Assembly: GCF_003945595.2 (NCBI RefSeq)
Contig: NW_024104440.1
Location: 55,449 to 119,448, forward strand
Source: Pipra filicauda
Taxonomy: Eukaryota > Chordata > Aves > Passeriformes > Pipridae
Direction: 5' to 3'
DNA length: 64,000 bases
The notes below the pieces were generated by a model, which saw only the letters and a list, made by a program, of their open reading frames with translations, ran no database searches and was not told the origin of the DNA. The position numbers and the translations under genes are program-made. Positions 1 to 15,300 of this stretch are shown here, in pieces (the stretch's first letter is position 1; the number at the start of each line of letters is the position of its first letter).

Positions 1-90
1 TTTTGCTGAGGACGAAAATTCTGGCTTCGGGCACACTTTTAACTGCTGCTCTGCAGTCTCAGTAACCACTCTCTTAATCTTTTCCTGCAG

Positions 91-307
91 CCGAGCAAAA
101 GATGTGACGATGCCAGCGAAGCTCCCCGTGAGTTTTTTCTCGGCGAGGTCTCCGGTGGTGGATCTGTTCCGGGGCCAGCTGGACTATGCGGAGCAGCTCC
201 GGCAGGACTCGGAGATCGTGCTCTATTTCTTCTACGCCCCGTGGTGTGGGCAGTCCATCGCAGCAAGAGAAGAGATAGAACGTGTGGCCAGCAGGTTGTC
301 AGACCAG
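91..307 (+). CDS. TXNDC11: TXNDC11 exon, first thioredoxin domain with CxxS site
   Basis: The acceptor is tttcctgcag at 81-90 and the donor is gtacct at 308. The first base completes a codon split with the upstream exon, so the frame starts at 92. It encodes the stretch just after the membrane anchor and the first half of thioredoxin domain 1. The active-site strand reads [10 protein letters not shown] (residues 46-55), so the second cysteine of the usual CxxC is serine, as I recall for human. The frame stays open past the donor until a TGA at 344-346, which is intron read-through. Confidence 0.96.
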
Positions 308-3300
308 GTACCTCCAGAGAAGATACCAATCTTAAACATGACCTGATAGCTTTCTGAGTGTCCCAGCTGATGCTGATTTCTGGCTTCCCATGGGAACCAG
401 TAGGACTTGAATGCCCACGTATTTGAGTAACTCAGCCAGTGGTCTTAATTTTAATATAGCATACAGAGTGTTAGAATAAATGGAGGCAAGCTGTGATTCC
501 TCCTCAGTTTTTTCTGCTCCTGAATGGGGAACTCTACAAGTTTCTTGTTGTAAAGTGTTCTCAGATTTATTCACCTGCCTTCAGACAGAAATTCCGTGGA
601 GTTTGTTTCCAGTTCCAGGATCCTTGGAGACACTGGTAATCATATAAGATTGTAAACTTTCTAGCAGTTGTGTACCTGTGAACACTTCACAGGTACAGCT
701 GTCTTAAACCTCCACTTGTTGAGCTCCACTGCAGAAAAAGTAATTAATACGGATTACAACTAAATCAGTACATTTGAAGGATTTAGATGAAAAACCATAA
801 AAGCTAGAAAGAATAGCGACCAAAAGGATTGCTGTTGCAAAATGACAAAAAAAGTCTTTGTGTGATAGAATTAAGAGCAACAGGTATGGAATGCTTAGTT
901 GAAAAGGCCCTGAAAATAGCAGATGGAATAGATTGTAAAAAGTACAGCTGGGATAAAAAAGTCACAGTAGTGTACTTTGTTAGCTGTGAATTTTTACCTG
1001 CTTTGCAGGTGCTGTTTGTGGCTATAAATTGCTGGTGGAACCAGGGGAAATGCAGGAAGCAGAAGCATTTCTTTTATTTTCCTGTGATACATTTATACCA
1101 TCGGAGGTAAGATTTCTTATGTATGGTCTGGGCTTTTTATTGCTGTTTTGGGGAACAGAGATATCATATAAAATGCTGCAGTTTGAAAATGTTACATTTA
1201 TGGCTATAGTAAACAGCTGTAGAGGAGGAGACTCTGGGTGAAGCTCATCCTGTGTGCTACTCGGGTGCCAGGTAGGACTGTAAATGTCAGTTAAATGACA
1301 TGCTGGGCAATTCTTCATCCTTAAGGAAATTTTGTTTTGCCTGTGCATCTTCTGGAAGTTCTATCTCCAATAAAAAGTAAAGAATTCAGAGTTATATATT
1401 AATTTCAATTGACTACTTGCTCTGTAGATGGATTATATCGACTGGTCCTAATTTATTACAGCAATAAAGAATGTACTTAAGGGTTGTTGAAGTGAGTGGA
1501 ATTTAAGTGCATATTTAAATGGCACTGTGTACTGAAGACCTTCTTCTAAATTTGAACTCACTTTTTATGCTCCAGATGTTGAGATATCATTGTATACAAT
1601 TCTCTATAATCTCATTTTTATTTTTTAGTATTTGTATGTATTATCCTTTTTTTTTTCTCTTTGTGTGGAGCAGAAGGTAAGGAAGCACACTTTCTAATGC
1701 TATATATTATAGTTTATCCCTTGCATTGTACTTTTGTACTGTAGTCTTGAACTGCAGCTCTCTTCCATCACAGAGGCTGGTTATGGTTTTTTGGGGGGTG
1801 ATTTATGTATTAAAGAGGAACAGTCCTGGTCTTTGTTAGCTGAACTTGGAGTAGACACAGGTGACACTGGCATAATTCAAGCTGCAACACAAGAACCTTA
1901 CAATCCCACTTGGATGTACATTGACTTAAACTTACTTGATCTTGAACTTACAACACAATAGATGGATGCACTTGAGTATTATCAGTAACATGAAGCAGAG
2001 TTGCAACAAGATGAGGTGTAATTCCATATTGATACTTCATAAAACCCCTCGTGCCTGAGGTATTAAATGTTGAATGTGGTGTCCTGGGCATGTGACATGT
2101 TGAAGCACTGTGTGTTGCTGTGAAGGAGAGGTTTGTAATAAACCAGTGTAGGATGTAGAATAATCTAGTGGGCTCTAGAAGAACTTCAGAGCACCTGAAT
2201 AGAGGTACCTCAATTGTCAGTTTGATATTTTCCAATGTGTCTGTACAAACTATACAAACTATATTAAAAATGCATCACATTAAATTCTTCAGTGGAAATG
2301 GACTAATTCTTTGTGCTTTTTGTGTTTGATTTCATTTTGGACAGTGATGCTTTGTCCAACCTAATGATAATAATGATTTCAAGGGGATAAGGGGAACCTC
2401 TGGAAATCGTATCTGCAAGACCCAGCCCACCTTCTGTTTTAGCACTACCTAATGTGGTGTGAGCTGTTTTATCAGATGGCTGGGGGAACTCTAGATTTGC
2501 TTAGTTTGTTCATCAGCAGTGGGCCTGGATTTGTCCCTGCCTTACTGATTGCTTCCTGTAAAAGTCTGTGTAAAAATATTGCACCTTTCCAGGTTGATAC
2601 TGTTTGAGATACTGAAAAATCAAGTGAAAATAGTGAGGTTTTTTCAGATCTGTACTTTTAAGTCACATGTATGTAAGTCACACGTATTGGTCACGTGGAC
2701 CAAGCACAAAGATGTGATCATATCATTTATACCTGCATTTTACCAACTTAAACGGGACTCAGAAGTGTTCACCATCCCTCTGTCCTTACCAACACACTGC
2801 CCCTTTCCCACAGAGAGTGGCTGGGATTCCTGTGCTGTGCTTTCCTCTGGTAACACAACTCCCCATCAGTCACTGAAGCCGCTGGTAAACACGGAGAGCA
2901 ATTCCCTAGAGGCTGAGCATGCTGTCTGTGTAACTCCTATCTGCCACCCCCAGGAAGGGCTCTCTATTGTTAATTTAAGTCTTAATGTTCTATTATTTTT
3001 TTTGGTACTAGTTTTGGACCAATTGAATACAAAGGCCCAATGAGTGCTGTTTATATTGAAAAGTTTGTTCGCCGGGTGATGACACCACTACTCTACATCT
3101 CGTCTCGATCAAAATTACTAGATTTCCTCTCAAATTATGAGGTACTTATCTCTCTTCTCTAGCTTTACCACTGTGGTTCAGAAAGAGTTTGACTTGTCTA
3201 AGGATTAAATTTGATCTGCTCCAAAGTACTAGTTTATTTTCAGGATCCTGAAATCAGTGCCCTGTAAATTTGTTAAAATCATAAAAATATTAAATGACAA

Positions 3301-6300
3301 ATTCATAATGTTGGTTCCCTGTATAGTTACTCTTATGATTTAGTGATGCTCTTAATTTACAGTACTTTAGCATGTAGAGACAACAATCAAAGTTGTTACC
3401 TCACCAAAAAGTTACATATGAACAAGAAATGAGGAAGAAATCTTTTCACAAAAATCTTCAATCTAAGCTGGGACAGCATTTGAGAAATATACAATCATTA
3501 CTTTAATCTTTAAAGGAATGTTAAGCCTTTCTAGTAGGATAAATCTGTTAAGTAAAAACAAATGTGTAATTAGTTGAAATAAGAGCTCCTAACCACATTG
3601 TATGGGGTAACTTCATGGTTTTAATCCACTGGGACATGGTGTTTTATTAATTTTCAGTCTGTTGTTTTCAGGGGTGCCAAGACTGGTAACAATACTAGTG
3701 GATTAATAACTTCCAATAAGACAACGTGTACTTGAACAGAACCATTTCCAGTCCCTTTATAACTGTTCATTTCTGTGGTGCACAGTGCAGAAATACCACA
3801 ATCCTGCTGAACCCCGAGCTGATCAAATCCCTGCTGTAGTAGTGGGTACAACGTGTGAGGGACCCTGCAGTGTCCCAGAATGAAGCAGATCCTCTGGGAA
3901 CTGGGGCATGTCCTAATGGTTCTGCTGCAGGATGGAGCAGGTCCTGTGTGTTGAGTGACAGCGGCCACGGCGTGAGGGGACACAGGCTGGTGGTCACCGT
4001 GGGCAGGGGCTGTGCTGTTCTGCCAGGAACTGTTAATGGGCTTGGCTTTCCAGTGTTTTAGGCCTGGAATGTGAGTCAGTAGTGAGTTGTGTGCCTGTCT
4101 CTGGTGCTGATACTTTCTGTGATCACAAGCACTTCTGTTGTTCTCTCACTGCTTCGGTTTTGCCATTCTAAAATGTTTTTCTAAAATGTTCTTTTGCCTC
4201 TTACAGAGATCTGAAAACAGCCATCCTTGGTTTTTGGTCTGTGTTACATGAATTATTTCTAGGTAGTCTGCAAAAGATAACTAATAAGCTTATTGTCATT
4301 AAGTTTGAGTTTGCTTTACAGTAAGAGGTGCAATTCCATTGGAAAAAGGTTAAGATAAAAGACAAACTTAGGGGGAACAGAAAATCTTTTTAAACACTGC
4401 TTAGCAGTTGAACAGTTATTTTTGTTTCTGTGTTCAAACTTCCCCCATTACTGCGCTTGAAATTCTGTGGCTGCAAATGCCAAATCTCTGTTTATGTTCA
4501 GCATTTGTTGGTTCTTTTTTTTTCCCCAAACGGCCCAAGAGTGGGGTCTGATCTGTCATGTTGCCCTGCACTCATTTAAGGCTGAGGTTGTACCAGAGCA
4601 TGGCACTTGGTGCTCAGTAGCTTGCCTCTGTAAAGTTAAGCAGGAAGGAGAGAAGGGGATACAAAAATAACAGATAAGGTGGAAGAAACAGAATTGTTTA
4701 TGAAGGTGGATGGGAGGGAAACATAGTCAGACCCAAAGGAAAAGATAATTTTAAACCAGAAATAAACAGGTCATTTCATAATTTTAAACAGAAATGTGAA
4801 TGGTTTCTAATGATTTCCATGCAAGTTGAAAAACTTTATACCATTTGTAGAAAATACAATCCAGGAGTGACTCCTGTGTTTAAGAAGTGAGGAAGTTTGG
4901 GGAATAAAGTAGACTGCAGGAAGTGCACGTATGGCACAAAGTAATTGCAATTTTAAGACCCTTGGCTAGTTGAAAAACTGATTAACTTGAAGCTCAGAAT
5001 TTCTGAAAAATTTATCATCGTCAGTATCTGATCTTCAGCCCTTTGTCCTGCCAGCGAATGGGTTCTGCAACCAAAAAGAAATGCTGGTGAACAGAATCCA
5101 GGTAAATGTAAGGACAAGTGGTGTTTGTTCCTTGGGGTTTTGTCCCGTCCTCGACCCGATCACGACTATCGTGACATGCTGTGCTGCTCTCACAAGAGGG
5201 CGCTCAAACCCCGGGAAAGCACTTCGGGTTGAAGACACCGAAGTTCAAATCTGCGGGTTTTGATACTGTTTAAGGTTATTTTTTGCGGTTGTGGAATGAT
5301 ACTAGTGCAAAACTAGAACTGGATCAGAATTAGAATTTAATTTTTGAGAGCCAGGAAAAACCCCACTTGGAAAGCAGTTAAAATCTTGGAGTGTATAGGA
5401 AGATGTAAGAGGAGAAAAATCTGCACGTTCTGCCATAACTCAGGGTACCTCTGAGTACCTGTAGTCATTTTGTTTTCTCAGCTGCAGAGATGTGTCAGTT
5501 TAATCCAAACTGGCCTGGCTGATTCCTCACTGACTAACCCAGCTGCTAGAAATGCCCTTGTCCTCCTGAGGCACAGGGCAGGAAACATGAAGCCACTGTA
5601 GTTACAGCAAAAGCTTCACTCATTTATGAAAATTAAATGTACCCAGGGAGCTCATCATTTTCTGGCTTCAGGAGAGCTGGTCTCCCTGGGAGGGAGCTGG
5701 TGTGTGTCTAAACGTGTCAGCTCTCTGCTCTGCTCTGTGTGTGTGGAAATGCTCCCTGAGCATTACCCAGCTGGGTAGGATCTGACACAGAAGGGGATTC
5801 AGGTTGCTTTTGTGTGGAGTACTGAGGTGTCTGTGTTAAATGATGGTGTGAGAATTTGCTTTCAGTTCTGGATACCCAATATTTTTAATGTCCTTGGAAA
5901 ATGAGCAGACTCTTACTGGTAAATTTAATTAATATCAATCAACAGTTTCTTTGCATTTCTACAGTGTAGATTTACTGGTATGTAATATTGGTTTTTCTGT
6001 TCCCCAGAGAAAACACATTCCTTTCCTCTTGCTGTTTTCTTTCCTGTGCTCACAGATAAAATGAGGCAGGAATTGCCTGCCTGCACAAGTCTGAGATTCT
6101 GAAAAAAATCATCTCCCTTACTTCAATGCAACATAGCCAAAACATTTTTTAAAAATTACAAATCGGGGTAGAAATAACTTGATTGAGTATTAAAAACATC
6201 TGATTGTAAAAGCTAATCAGTAGCTGTGTTTTTTTCCTGTTCTCTGTTCCCATTATTTCGCATTTATTGGCCTTTAAATTACAGAGCTCTTTCATCGCAG

Positions 6301-9300
6301 TCATTCAATACTGTCTTTCTGCAGCTCTTCCAGTCAGCTGTAGTTCCAGTGATTCCAAATAACCTTTGCAAATTTTGTTCCTCACCCTTCTCTCCCTTTT
6401 CTGAAGTCCTTTTAGGAATATTGAACTACGTGAGTATCAGTACACATCCTTAACTCCATGAGTATCAGTACACAGCCTGACTGACTGTCTTTTCTACTGA
6501 TCTAGAAAAGGACCTTCCATGTTATTCCTTATCACCTTACTTTCTTCCAAGGTGCTTGGTAATGTCTTGTAGGCTTTGTGGAAGCACAGCATGCTGCATG
6601 GAGTAGATCAGGCATCCTCATGCTTGCTCATCCCTTCAAAGAACTGTGGTAGATTTGAGGCGTGGTTCTGGAATAAAACCGTGGTGGCTGTTCTCCAATA
6701 AAAATTACTCATCTGAAGATCTCTGTTAATTCTAAAAGTTTCCATGAACTTGCTGTTTTGTAATTGTTGGGATTCTTGTCAAGTCTGTTACTCGATTTAA
6801 TTGCATCACACACCACTTTCCATTCCTGTGGTGTAGAGACCAAGCAAGAAATAGGCTCCACTACAATTAATGATTTTGTATTTCCATATATGAGTTTCCT
6901 TAGGAGATGGTACTAATAACTCTTCGCTATTGACATCCTCAGGTTTGCTCCAAAGCCTTTCCTACAGACACTCTGTTTGAGACAGGGGTTGAAAATTGTT
7001 TCATGGGAAGAAAAGCTCCAGCAAGCTCTGTTCTAGCAACACCAACACTCCTAATGCTCCTTACAACCCCTGTGTCACATTCCGGTGTTTTATCCTCCTA
7101 CTTGTATAGCAGGAAGTCTTATCCTCTTCCACTAATAATTCCTAACTCCTGCATGCAGGGGGTTACCCAGAGCTCCACAGAGATGTTACCTGGAAGCAGC
7201 TGACCATCAGTAACAGCTTGTATGTAAAAAACTCATAAACTGTTTGCAGGCAGCTGTTGCTGCAGCACTTACTGAGTGTTTTGGAGGGTCTTACATGAAG
7301 TGGGAGTTGTTGCTGTCAAGCTGCTCGTGGCCTGCTTGTATTCCAAACTAAGAGCCTCTTATTTGCATGGAGATCTTTCCTGTGAGACTTGAATCTTGCT
7401 TGTACAGAGCAAGAATTCTTGTTAGTTGCCATCCCCTGGAAGTGCTCAGCTTTGTTAAATGAGCAGAGCAATGGGTGTGAGCAACTGAATCTCTTCGTTC
7501 TTATAGATGGGAACATTTTAGTCACTGTCATCCTGAGTATAATTGCAGCCTGTAACGGGACAAAAATTCTGACTCCTCTGGGATGGTCATTAAAAGGCCA
7601 TTAATTAACCAGATTACTGATTAGGCATATAGCATTAGTATATATTCTCCTACTACAATTTCTTTTTTAATTGAAGTCTTAAACTGCTGTTATTGTACAA
7701 CAGAACTGGCAGTCAGAATCAGAATGTTACCTTTTTAAATATTCAACATAAATATTTCTACATCTGACTTTTGGCTTCTTGTCACATTTTAGTGTCACTT
7801 TTGACTCTTCTTTCATTCACTGTTTGGTGCCATAAATTTGCTCGGTACGGGATTAGTATTCAAAACTGGTCCTAGGAAATGGGATACTACAGTTTTGATA
7901 ATCTTATCTGTCTTCTTATTTTGGTTCACTTGAATGCTTTGAAAGTTTTTTTTAAGGGATTGTTTCTTTTACTGTCTTAATTTGGAACTAGGAGAAAAAG
8001 ATAAACATTAATTACTAGCCCATTTGTTGTTTAAAAAAGAACACTGCTGTATTTTTTCACTACTACTTCATTTATATTTTTACTTCCTTCTTGGCAATTA
8101 TTATTGCAGAAATTTCACTAACTGCTTGTATCTCATTTTTATTATTGATAATTTTCTTGGGGTACCTCATAAGGAATCTTTATGAACATGGGTCTTGTGT
8201 TTAGCATTCATTCATGGAAGAGAATTCCTTCCTAAAAAGAGCAGGTCATTAGCTGGAATGGGCAATGTTGTTATTGGAGAACATCCTGAGATCACTAATT
8301 CATAGTGAGTTAGGTCAGTTTGTATGGCTGAGATGAATATCTGAATTCATATTAACAATAAGAGGTAAAATGTATATTCATGTTTTAAAAAAAAAATTAA
8401 ATTTTTATATGTAAAATTCAAAAAAAAAAAAAAAAAAATAAAGCAGGCTCTGACATACCAAATGAAGATACTTATGTGAGAACATATTTTCCACACAAAT
8501 GGGTAATTGGTGATTCTGGAATCTCTTGTTCCACAGCAATCCCTGGGCTGCTCTTGCTTTGTGTATCAAATGCTTTCTGTGTGCACTGGTGGAACTGGGA
8601 AACAAATAACACAAAATAACCAAATTCCATCACTTACTCTGTCCTGAAAGTTTATTAAACCAACTTGAGTGATGCATTAAAAACATAATTTAATAGTAAC
8701 TTTTAATGGAATATATTTTGCAAAATTTAGAACTGAAACTTAACTGAAACACTGGAACAAGAGAAGTCTAGATTATGCACCTCTCTGTTCCAAGACAGCT
8801 TCTCCCAGATTCTCTTCCTGAATTTCATATGAAGTCATTCACCTGGAAAAATCAATCAGCCTCTTTATTTAAGGATAAGTCTTTTGAATTGTCTCTTTGG
8901 CAATTTGAAGAACTTTGTGGATGTGCAGGTGGGATGTGGGGCTCTCCTTGTCTTTGTGCAGCTGGTCTGTCACTGATTCTTGCACTGAAAGGATATATAT
9001 TTTCAGTGACTGATACCTTAAAGATGGGATGATCACTGGGCTTAGCAGTTCAGATATTCACACACAAAGTGTGAATTCATATGTAGTTGCTAAGTATGTG
9101 CAACATAATTGTTGCTTAAGCTGTTTATACTGTGAAAAATCACATTTGACATTCCAATTCTAAAAGAAATCTTTATGATGCTTATGTTTCTTACCTTGGT
9201 GCTGGAACTGACTTACAGAATAGTTGCAAAGCAAATATGAATTGTTTTTGGTGAACTTTAATAGCTAACGTGGGCAATACACCATTAGAAACTCAGCATC

Positions 9301-12300
9301 CATAAACCCCTTTCTCATACATGACTTTTGAATGACAACTTTAGAATTTTTTTCTAGTCAGTCTTTAAATACTAAATTTTTCCTTGCAGTGTAAAGTGGC
9401 TGTTCTTCAGCAAACATTGTTGTCTTTTAAGAATTTGTTGTGGTTTACTGTAGGTGAATAATTGCTGTTCCCATATATTTATACTTGAAAATAGCTTAAA
9501 TAGCTCTAATTCTTCTTATTTCAGCCTGGAGTTGTGGGGTATTTTGAGTTCAATGCTTCACCTCAACCACCTGGTTATTTAACATTCTTCACATCAGCAT
9601 TACATTCATTAAAGAAAGGTAAAAGCTTCGTTTTCATAATTTTTAAGGCATCTGTGAAATTAGTTATGTATAAGAGCTTTAGTAGTTTTTGGCAATATTT
9701 TGTAGCTTGGGAATTAATCCCTTCTGTGTGTTTTTGATGTTGATCTAATTATGAGACCATCTCATAGGATGCTTACATGAAAAGCTTATTATGTGATCAG
9801 CCATCATGGAATGAAGTGTATGACAGGCTGCTGTCCAAAGATACACCAGGATAGAGATTCCTCAAACCCCCCCCCAACCCATACAGAGCCATAATCAGAT
9901 CCCACTACTTCATTTAAGTGGAATCCAAAAGTCTTTGGTCTTATGCAACGTGTACAATGTCAGAGGCATTGGATGAATTTGACTTTGTCAGTACTTAGTA
10001 ACTGAATTCAGCCAAGTGCTTTCCTGGATGGAGTCAGAGAGCTGGCACAAGGCAGCATGATGGGAAGGGCTTTCTCCCCCTTAATAATCTAAAATACAAA
10101 ACCTCCTGGGTTTAAACATGCAAACTTTGTATATGATTAATACCTGTTTTTCCATCCTTCTGAATGAAGCTTTCTTAAAGTTAGGATTAGCACATTTCAT
10201 GGATATTCCTGTCAGCAAATGGAGGAAATTGATACCATTATTCTTATATTTTACTGTGCCACTGGCTTGATATAGAGCCTGTTCTGTTTTGTTCTGTGAT
10301 TTCATTTATATGTTGGGACAGTTCTTTGCCACATAAAGATGAGAGGCAATCTGTCTTTGTGTGTACACATATATAAATATAGACTATGTATTTATAATAT
10401 GTATTTAAATAATATGAATTTGCTATAAATATGCATCACTTAAACAGTCAGTGTTCATACATATGTATCATCTTGGCTTTTGAGATGCCATAAAACATAG
10501 CGAGGTGCATCTGTGATACCAGATGCTATATTTAATAAGCAAATGAAGAAATTGGACCATTCAGGTTGACATTCTCTGTCCCCTCTGTGCAGAAAAGGAA
10601 CACGTTTGTTCTTGTCATCAACTTCTGCCTCAGTCACCAGCATTGGCAGCTGCTGTTCCCAGGTCCCTGTGCCTTTTCCCAGCAGTGCTCTGTGTGTTGG
10701 TCTGAAGGTGGTGCTCTGAGGCTTTCAGTGTGTGTAACTGGGTTTCAAGCCTGTCCGTGTGCCCTCGCAGATTACCTTGGGACGATCCGCTTTGGAGTGA
10801 TCACGGACAGCCGCGTGGCACGGGAGCTGTCCCTGGAGCATTCGGGCAGCGTGTACCTGCACAGGCACGCCAACACATCCCTCGTGAGTGCTGCACTTCT
10901 CTTCTAGGGACCCTGGCACAGCACGTGGAGGTTGAAGCTCTGTCATACCAGACCATGAATAAATGTTTCACAGAGCTTTAGGACACGGGGTGTTTAAGAA
11001 GTATAATTTTGTACAGTAATACACATGTTCATTGTACCCGTCAGCAGCTGTTTTGAACAGTAGCTGAGACCCCAGCTGATCAAAACCTAAAACCCCAAGC
11101 ACTTCAGAAATCACTATACAAAGACCTTTTCCCAAAGCTTCTACATCTTTCAGTGGATCAGAATTAGAAGGCTGCTTGAGTGAGGATATGGACAAAGAGA
11201 TTTTGTAGGAAGGATAGTAGGAATAGTGAAAACTTGCATTTTGTTTTAAAGGTATGACAGGACACTGATTAGAAGAATCACACAAATTAAATTAGCTGAA
11301 TTTATAATAACTCTTACTCCATGTGCCTTATTTTTTTGGGGAAGCTAAGACTGAAAATACTAACTTTCAGGTTTGCTGTTTGGCATAGAGACCTTCCCTA
11401 CCCACACTGCTACCATGAGGGGAAATGCTGTGAAGATGGTATTGTGATGTGTATTTTATTTAATTGAGACTAGGAAAGATAGGGATTTTTCAGATGAAAT
11501 AACAAAGTACATTAAAGACTATTGTCTGTGCAAATTATTTAAGGTAAACTTGCCTGAATTTATTAAAATTGATCCTAGAAGCTGTGAGCACTTTTTATTA
11601 TGCATTTCAGTAACTCAGTAGTTTTATGATGCATTCAGTAATAAGAAATACCAGTTTTAAATGCAGTCTTGATATTTGGGTCTTAGAAGGCTAATTTAAA
11701 ATGAGTTAAAATGGTGAGTTAGTAGTGGGAAAAAATATTCTAATATTCTGTAAATCAAGGTATGTGATGATACCAACTTAGGGCTCTTTCAATTACAAAG
11801 AAAATTTGTACTATTGAGAAAAAGTCAAGATTATAAAGCTATAATAAAAGAAAGAGGAGCTTCTCTGGTAGAATCCTTTTTGCTTGTGTGTGTTACTATA
11901 ACCTGATGAGCATTTTGGAGGCTTTTCCAGAGGGAAAGAGTTTATGAAATGCTGAAGTTTGTTGACTGGTGTCTAATCTCACATTTAGAAAGAGAGTTTT
12001 AGTCATTCCAGTAACAAAGCAGGCCATACTGGAGAACTGCACTCATTACTAAACCAAGTGAGGACAAAGAACTGTTCTTTTCCCCCTTCAAGATCTATCC
12101 AAAAGACATCCTGAACTACACTGCTGAGAACATCTGCAAGTGGGCCCTGGAAAACCGAGAGATGCTCATACGCTGGCTGAGACCACACGGTGGGAAAAGC
12201 CTTCTTCTGAACAACGAGCTGAAGAAAGGACCAGCACTTCTCATATTTATACCTTACAATCCCTTAGCAGAAATTCATCCTCTTTTAGATGAAGTAAGTG

Positions 12301-15300
12301 AAATAATTTATTTTTCTTTTTACTTCAGAAATAGTAGAACTTGAGAGCTGTAGTCAGTGGTCTGAGCTTAATTTTAATTCATTTTATTTCACTGTTCAAA
12401 CTATCCAGTTTCGTTTAAAAACACTTCCTCAAACCATATTATCACAACTCTCTTACAGTGGTTTGCATCCCACACAATGTACCTTTGTCTCATTCAACAA
12501 TTGTTTAGAACAAGCATCTTGATCTTCCCTGACCATCTCCTCGTGGTGGGTGCTGTGGGAGAGATGCAGATCTTTGCCAGCTGGAACAGAAGCCCTGTGT
12601 GTTTTGTCCTCCCCATTCTGTTTCTACTCTCCTACTGTCTTTCCAGAGGTGCTTGTGCAAGGAAGAACAGAGCTTTTGTAAAACCAGACAGTGTTATTTA
12701 AGATTATTTAAAATATAGCCCAATCAAAAAGCTACTCAGAACCACTCTGATTTTTATACCCCATGCATTCTTTAATCACCTTCCAGTTCTCTTCCTCTGC
12801 CATTATTTCCTTTCTGAACTGCCCAGGACAGGAGTTTGTGTAGCTGTGCAGAAACGAGGCAGGGAAACTAACTTGGCTGAAAAGCAGTTTTTTGTCCCTG
12901 GGCTATTTTTCAGCTGGAATCCATCATCCCATTTAGTATAACACAAAGCTGCACATCCCAGTGGTGATCCCACAGCACTGAGGACAGTGGGGAACAACAG
13001 ACAAGCATCTGTGGGAGACAAGAAGCAGGGCTAAGTTTTGGTGATAGTGCTGACTTACATCCATGACATCTGTGTCCTGGAAAGTGTAGGCCTTCCACAT
13101 CAATATTGCAGTGTCTGTAGCAATAAGGAAAAAAGGAAAATAACTTAGGATACAATATTTAGCCAAAGTAGAAATAGACACAATGAAAGCTAAACTTGAC
13201 TGCTACAAGGTAGGGTTGGGGCAATCTTTGCCTGGAAAAGAACTGCCATTACTCTTGTAGTAACCTGTCCTATTTTTGGCAGACTTAAATCAGTGATGTT
13301 TGTCACAGGTTAAACATTCTAGTAACAGGTACCCCCTATTTTAGATCAAATCAGTGCAAGCTCAGATGGTCTGTTTCAAATTTCATTCTGCTAAATAACA
13401 GTGTTTATCAAAATGTGAAATGAAATACAAAATATTCCAGTTGCTCTTGCATAGCTTCAGTTTGATAGAGATATTATGCAGTTTGTTTACCATGGCAGGA
13501 GCTGTTTACTGCAGCCAGCCTGTGGGTTTCCTCAGGCAATGAACCCACTTGACTGTAAGGCAGTTGCAGGGAACAAAGCTCCCAAGTTTTATGTTGAAAG
13601 TTCTCGGAACAAAATTTGTTTTCTGGTCATAGCTCACTGAAATGAGCTCAATAGTGATGGTCCTGTGACACAACACCCCTCCTAGATGAGGCACTTCAAC
13701 ATCTCTTTGATAATCACAATGACTTCTGTCAAAGTGTTCCTCTGAAAGCAGTGTGTGTGTGTTCTGGGTTTTGTTTAATGTGATAATGAGGATGAAAGGA
13801 AACTTCCTCTTTCGTTTTCCTTTCTTGTGTGTTCTGTTCTTTGTCTCCTAGAAAGGGAATTCCTTCTGTGGTCCATACACATGCCTTTTTCTCTGCTTGT
13901 TTACCCTTGGTTGTGAAAAGCAAAATGGTGATGGAGCACAGAAATGTTGGCACTGAGAGACAGGAGTTTTTTCCCTTTTTTCTTTCTTCTCCCAGTAAGT
14001 CACATTACTATATGCAAAATACACTTGCAGTATTGCAACTGTATATGCCCATGGTTGAGAGAATACTAACATTGCTTCAGCACTCTTAATGATTGTTACA
14101 AAATCTGTTACAAAATCTCTATTCCCTTTTCATATGGGAGCACTTTTATTTATTTCCTCCTCGTATTGGAAAATAAGGGAAATTCGGGAGCTTGGACTCG
14201 TTAATGCTTCATGTTAGTGGGATTTAACCATAAAATGTAGTGTTACTGCACTGCAATAAATGTGATGCAAAGAGGACCTTGAGATCAATGTGGTGGACTG
14301 AATATTTTAAAGTGACTTTTTGTTTGTCTGTATATTTAATGTTTATATGCTAAAATATCGGAAAATTTAATTTCGTTATCAAGTCAGAGCCCCCTATAAT
14401 ATTGTAAGAAAAAAGAAGATGAGTCAACTTCATCTCTCTGAAATTCCATCTGTGATTGCATATATGTTGTTAAACCTGCAAGAGAGAGCTGCATTTGAGT
14501 GAACTATGTATCATTAATCCTGATTTTTTTTTTCTTCCTTTTGTTCCCCTCCATAGATTACCAAAGTGGCCTTGGAATACCACAAGTGTAATAAAAGCCA
14601 GGCAGCTGAGCCAGATCTTCAGCACTTAGGAGACACTGATTCACCAGCTTTTGATTCCTCTGTAACAGATGCACACGTGAAAGTCTCAGAACCCTTGTCC
14701 ATGTCCACGTACCCCTGCTGTAACACGGTGGTGCTGCCACAGTGGCATTCCATCTCCAGAACTCACAATGTCTGTGAGCTCTGCGTCAACCAGACTCTTG
14801 GTGTCAAACCAAATAAAGTCCACGTGCCACACTGTAACTTTTTAGAGATAGAAGCAGCTTTGGACTCTTTCTACCTCCAGGAACATACCTTTTTTCAAGT
14901 TATATCAAATACCATAGAGTGCAGCAATTTCTTAAGTTTCTATAGTCCCTTTAGCTATTACACTGCATGTTGCAGGACAGTAAACAGGCATTTTTTAAGT
15001 TTCATTAGTTCTGAGAAGACCATCTTTCAGACCCCCAAAGTAGCATTTTCTTCCCATGGGAAGAAAGGTAACACCCAATTTTCTATTCCTCACATTGAGG
15101 ATAGGAATTGTTTTATTCCTGACCTTAATATTAGTAGTATGAACATTACTGGTCTGAGCTGCAGGACCAACAAAACCTTGAATCTCTATCTACTGGATTC
15201 AAATCTTTTTTGGATATATGCAGAGAGACTAGGAGCATCAAGATCTACTCATCTTAAGGAATTTGCTGCCATTGTTGACATGAAAGAAGAAGTGCACTAT

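Noticed and set aside
2549..3043. 164-codon open frame on the plus strand
   Set aside because: It runs through intron and into a TXNDC11 exon in the wrong frame; no domain.
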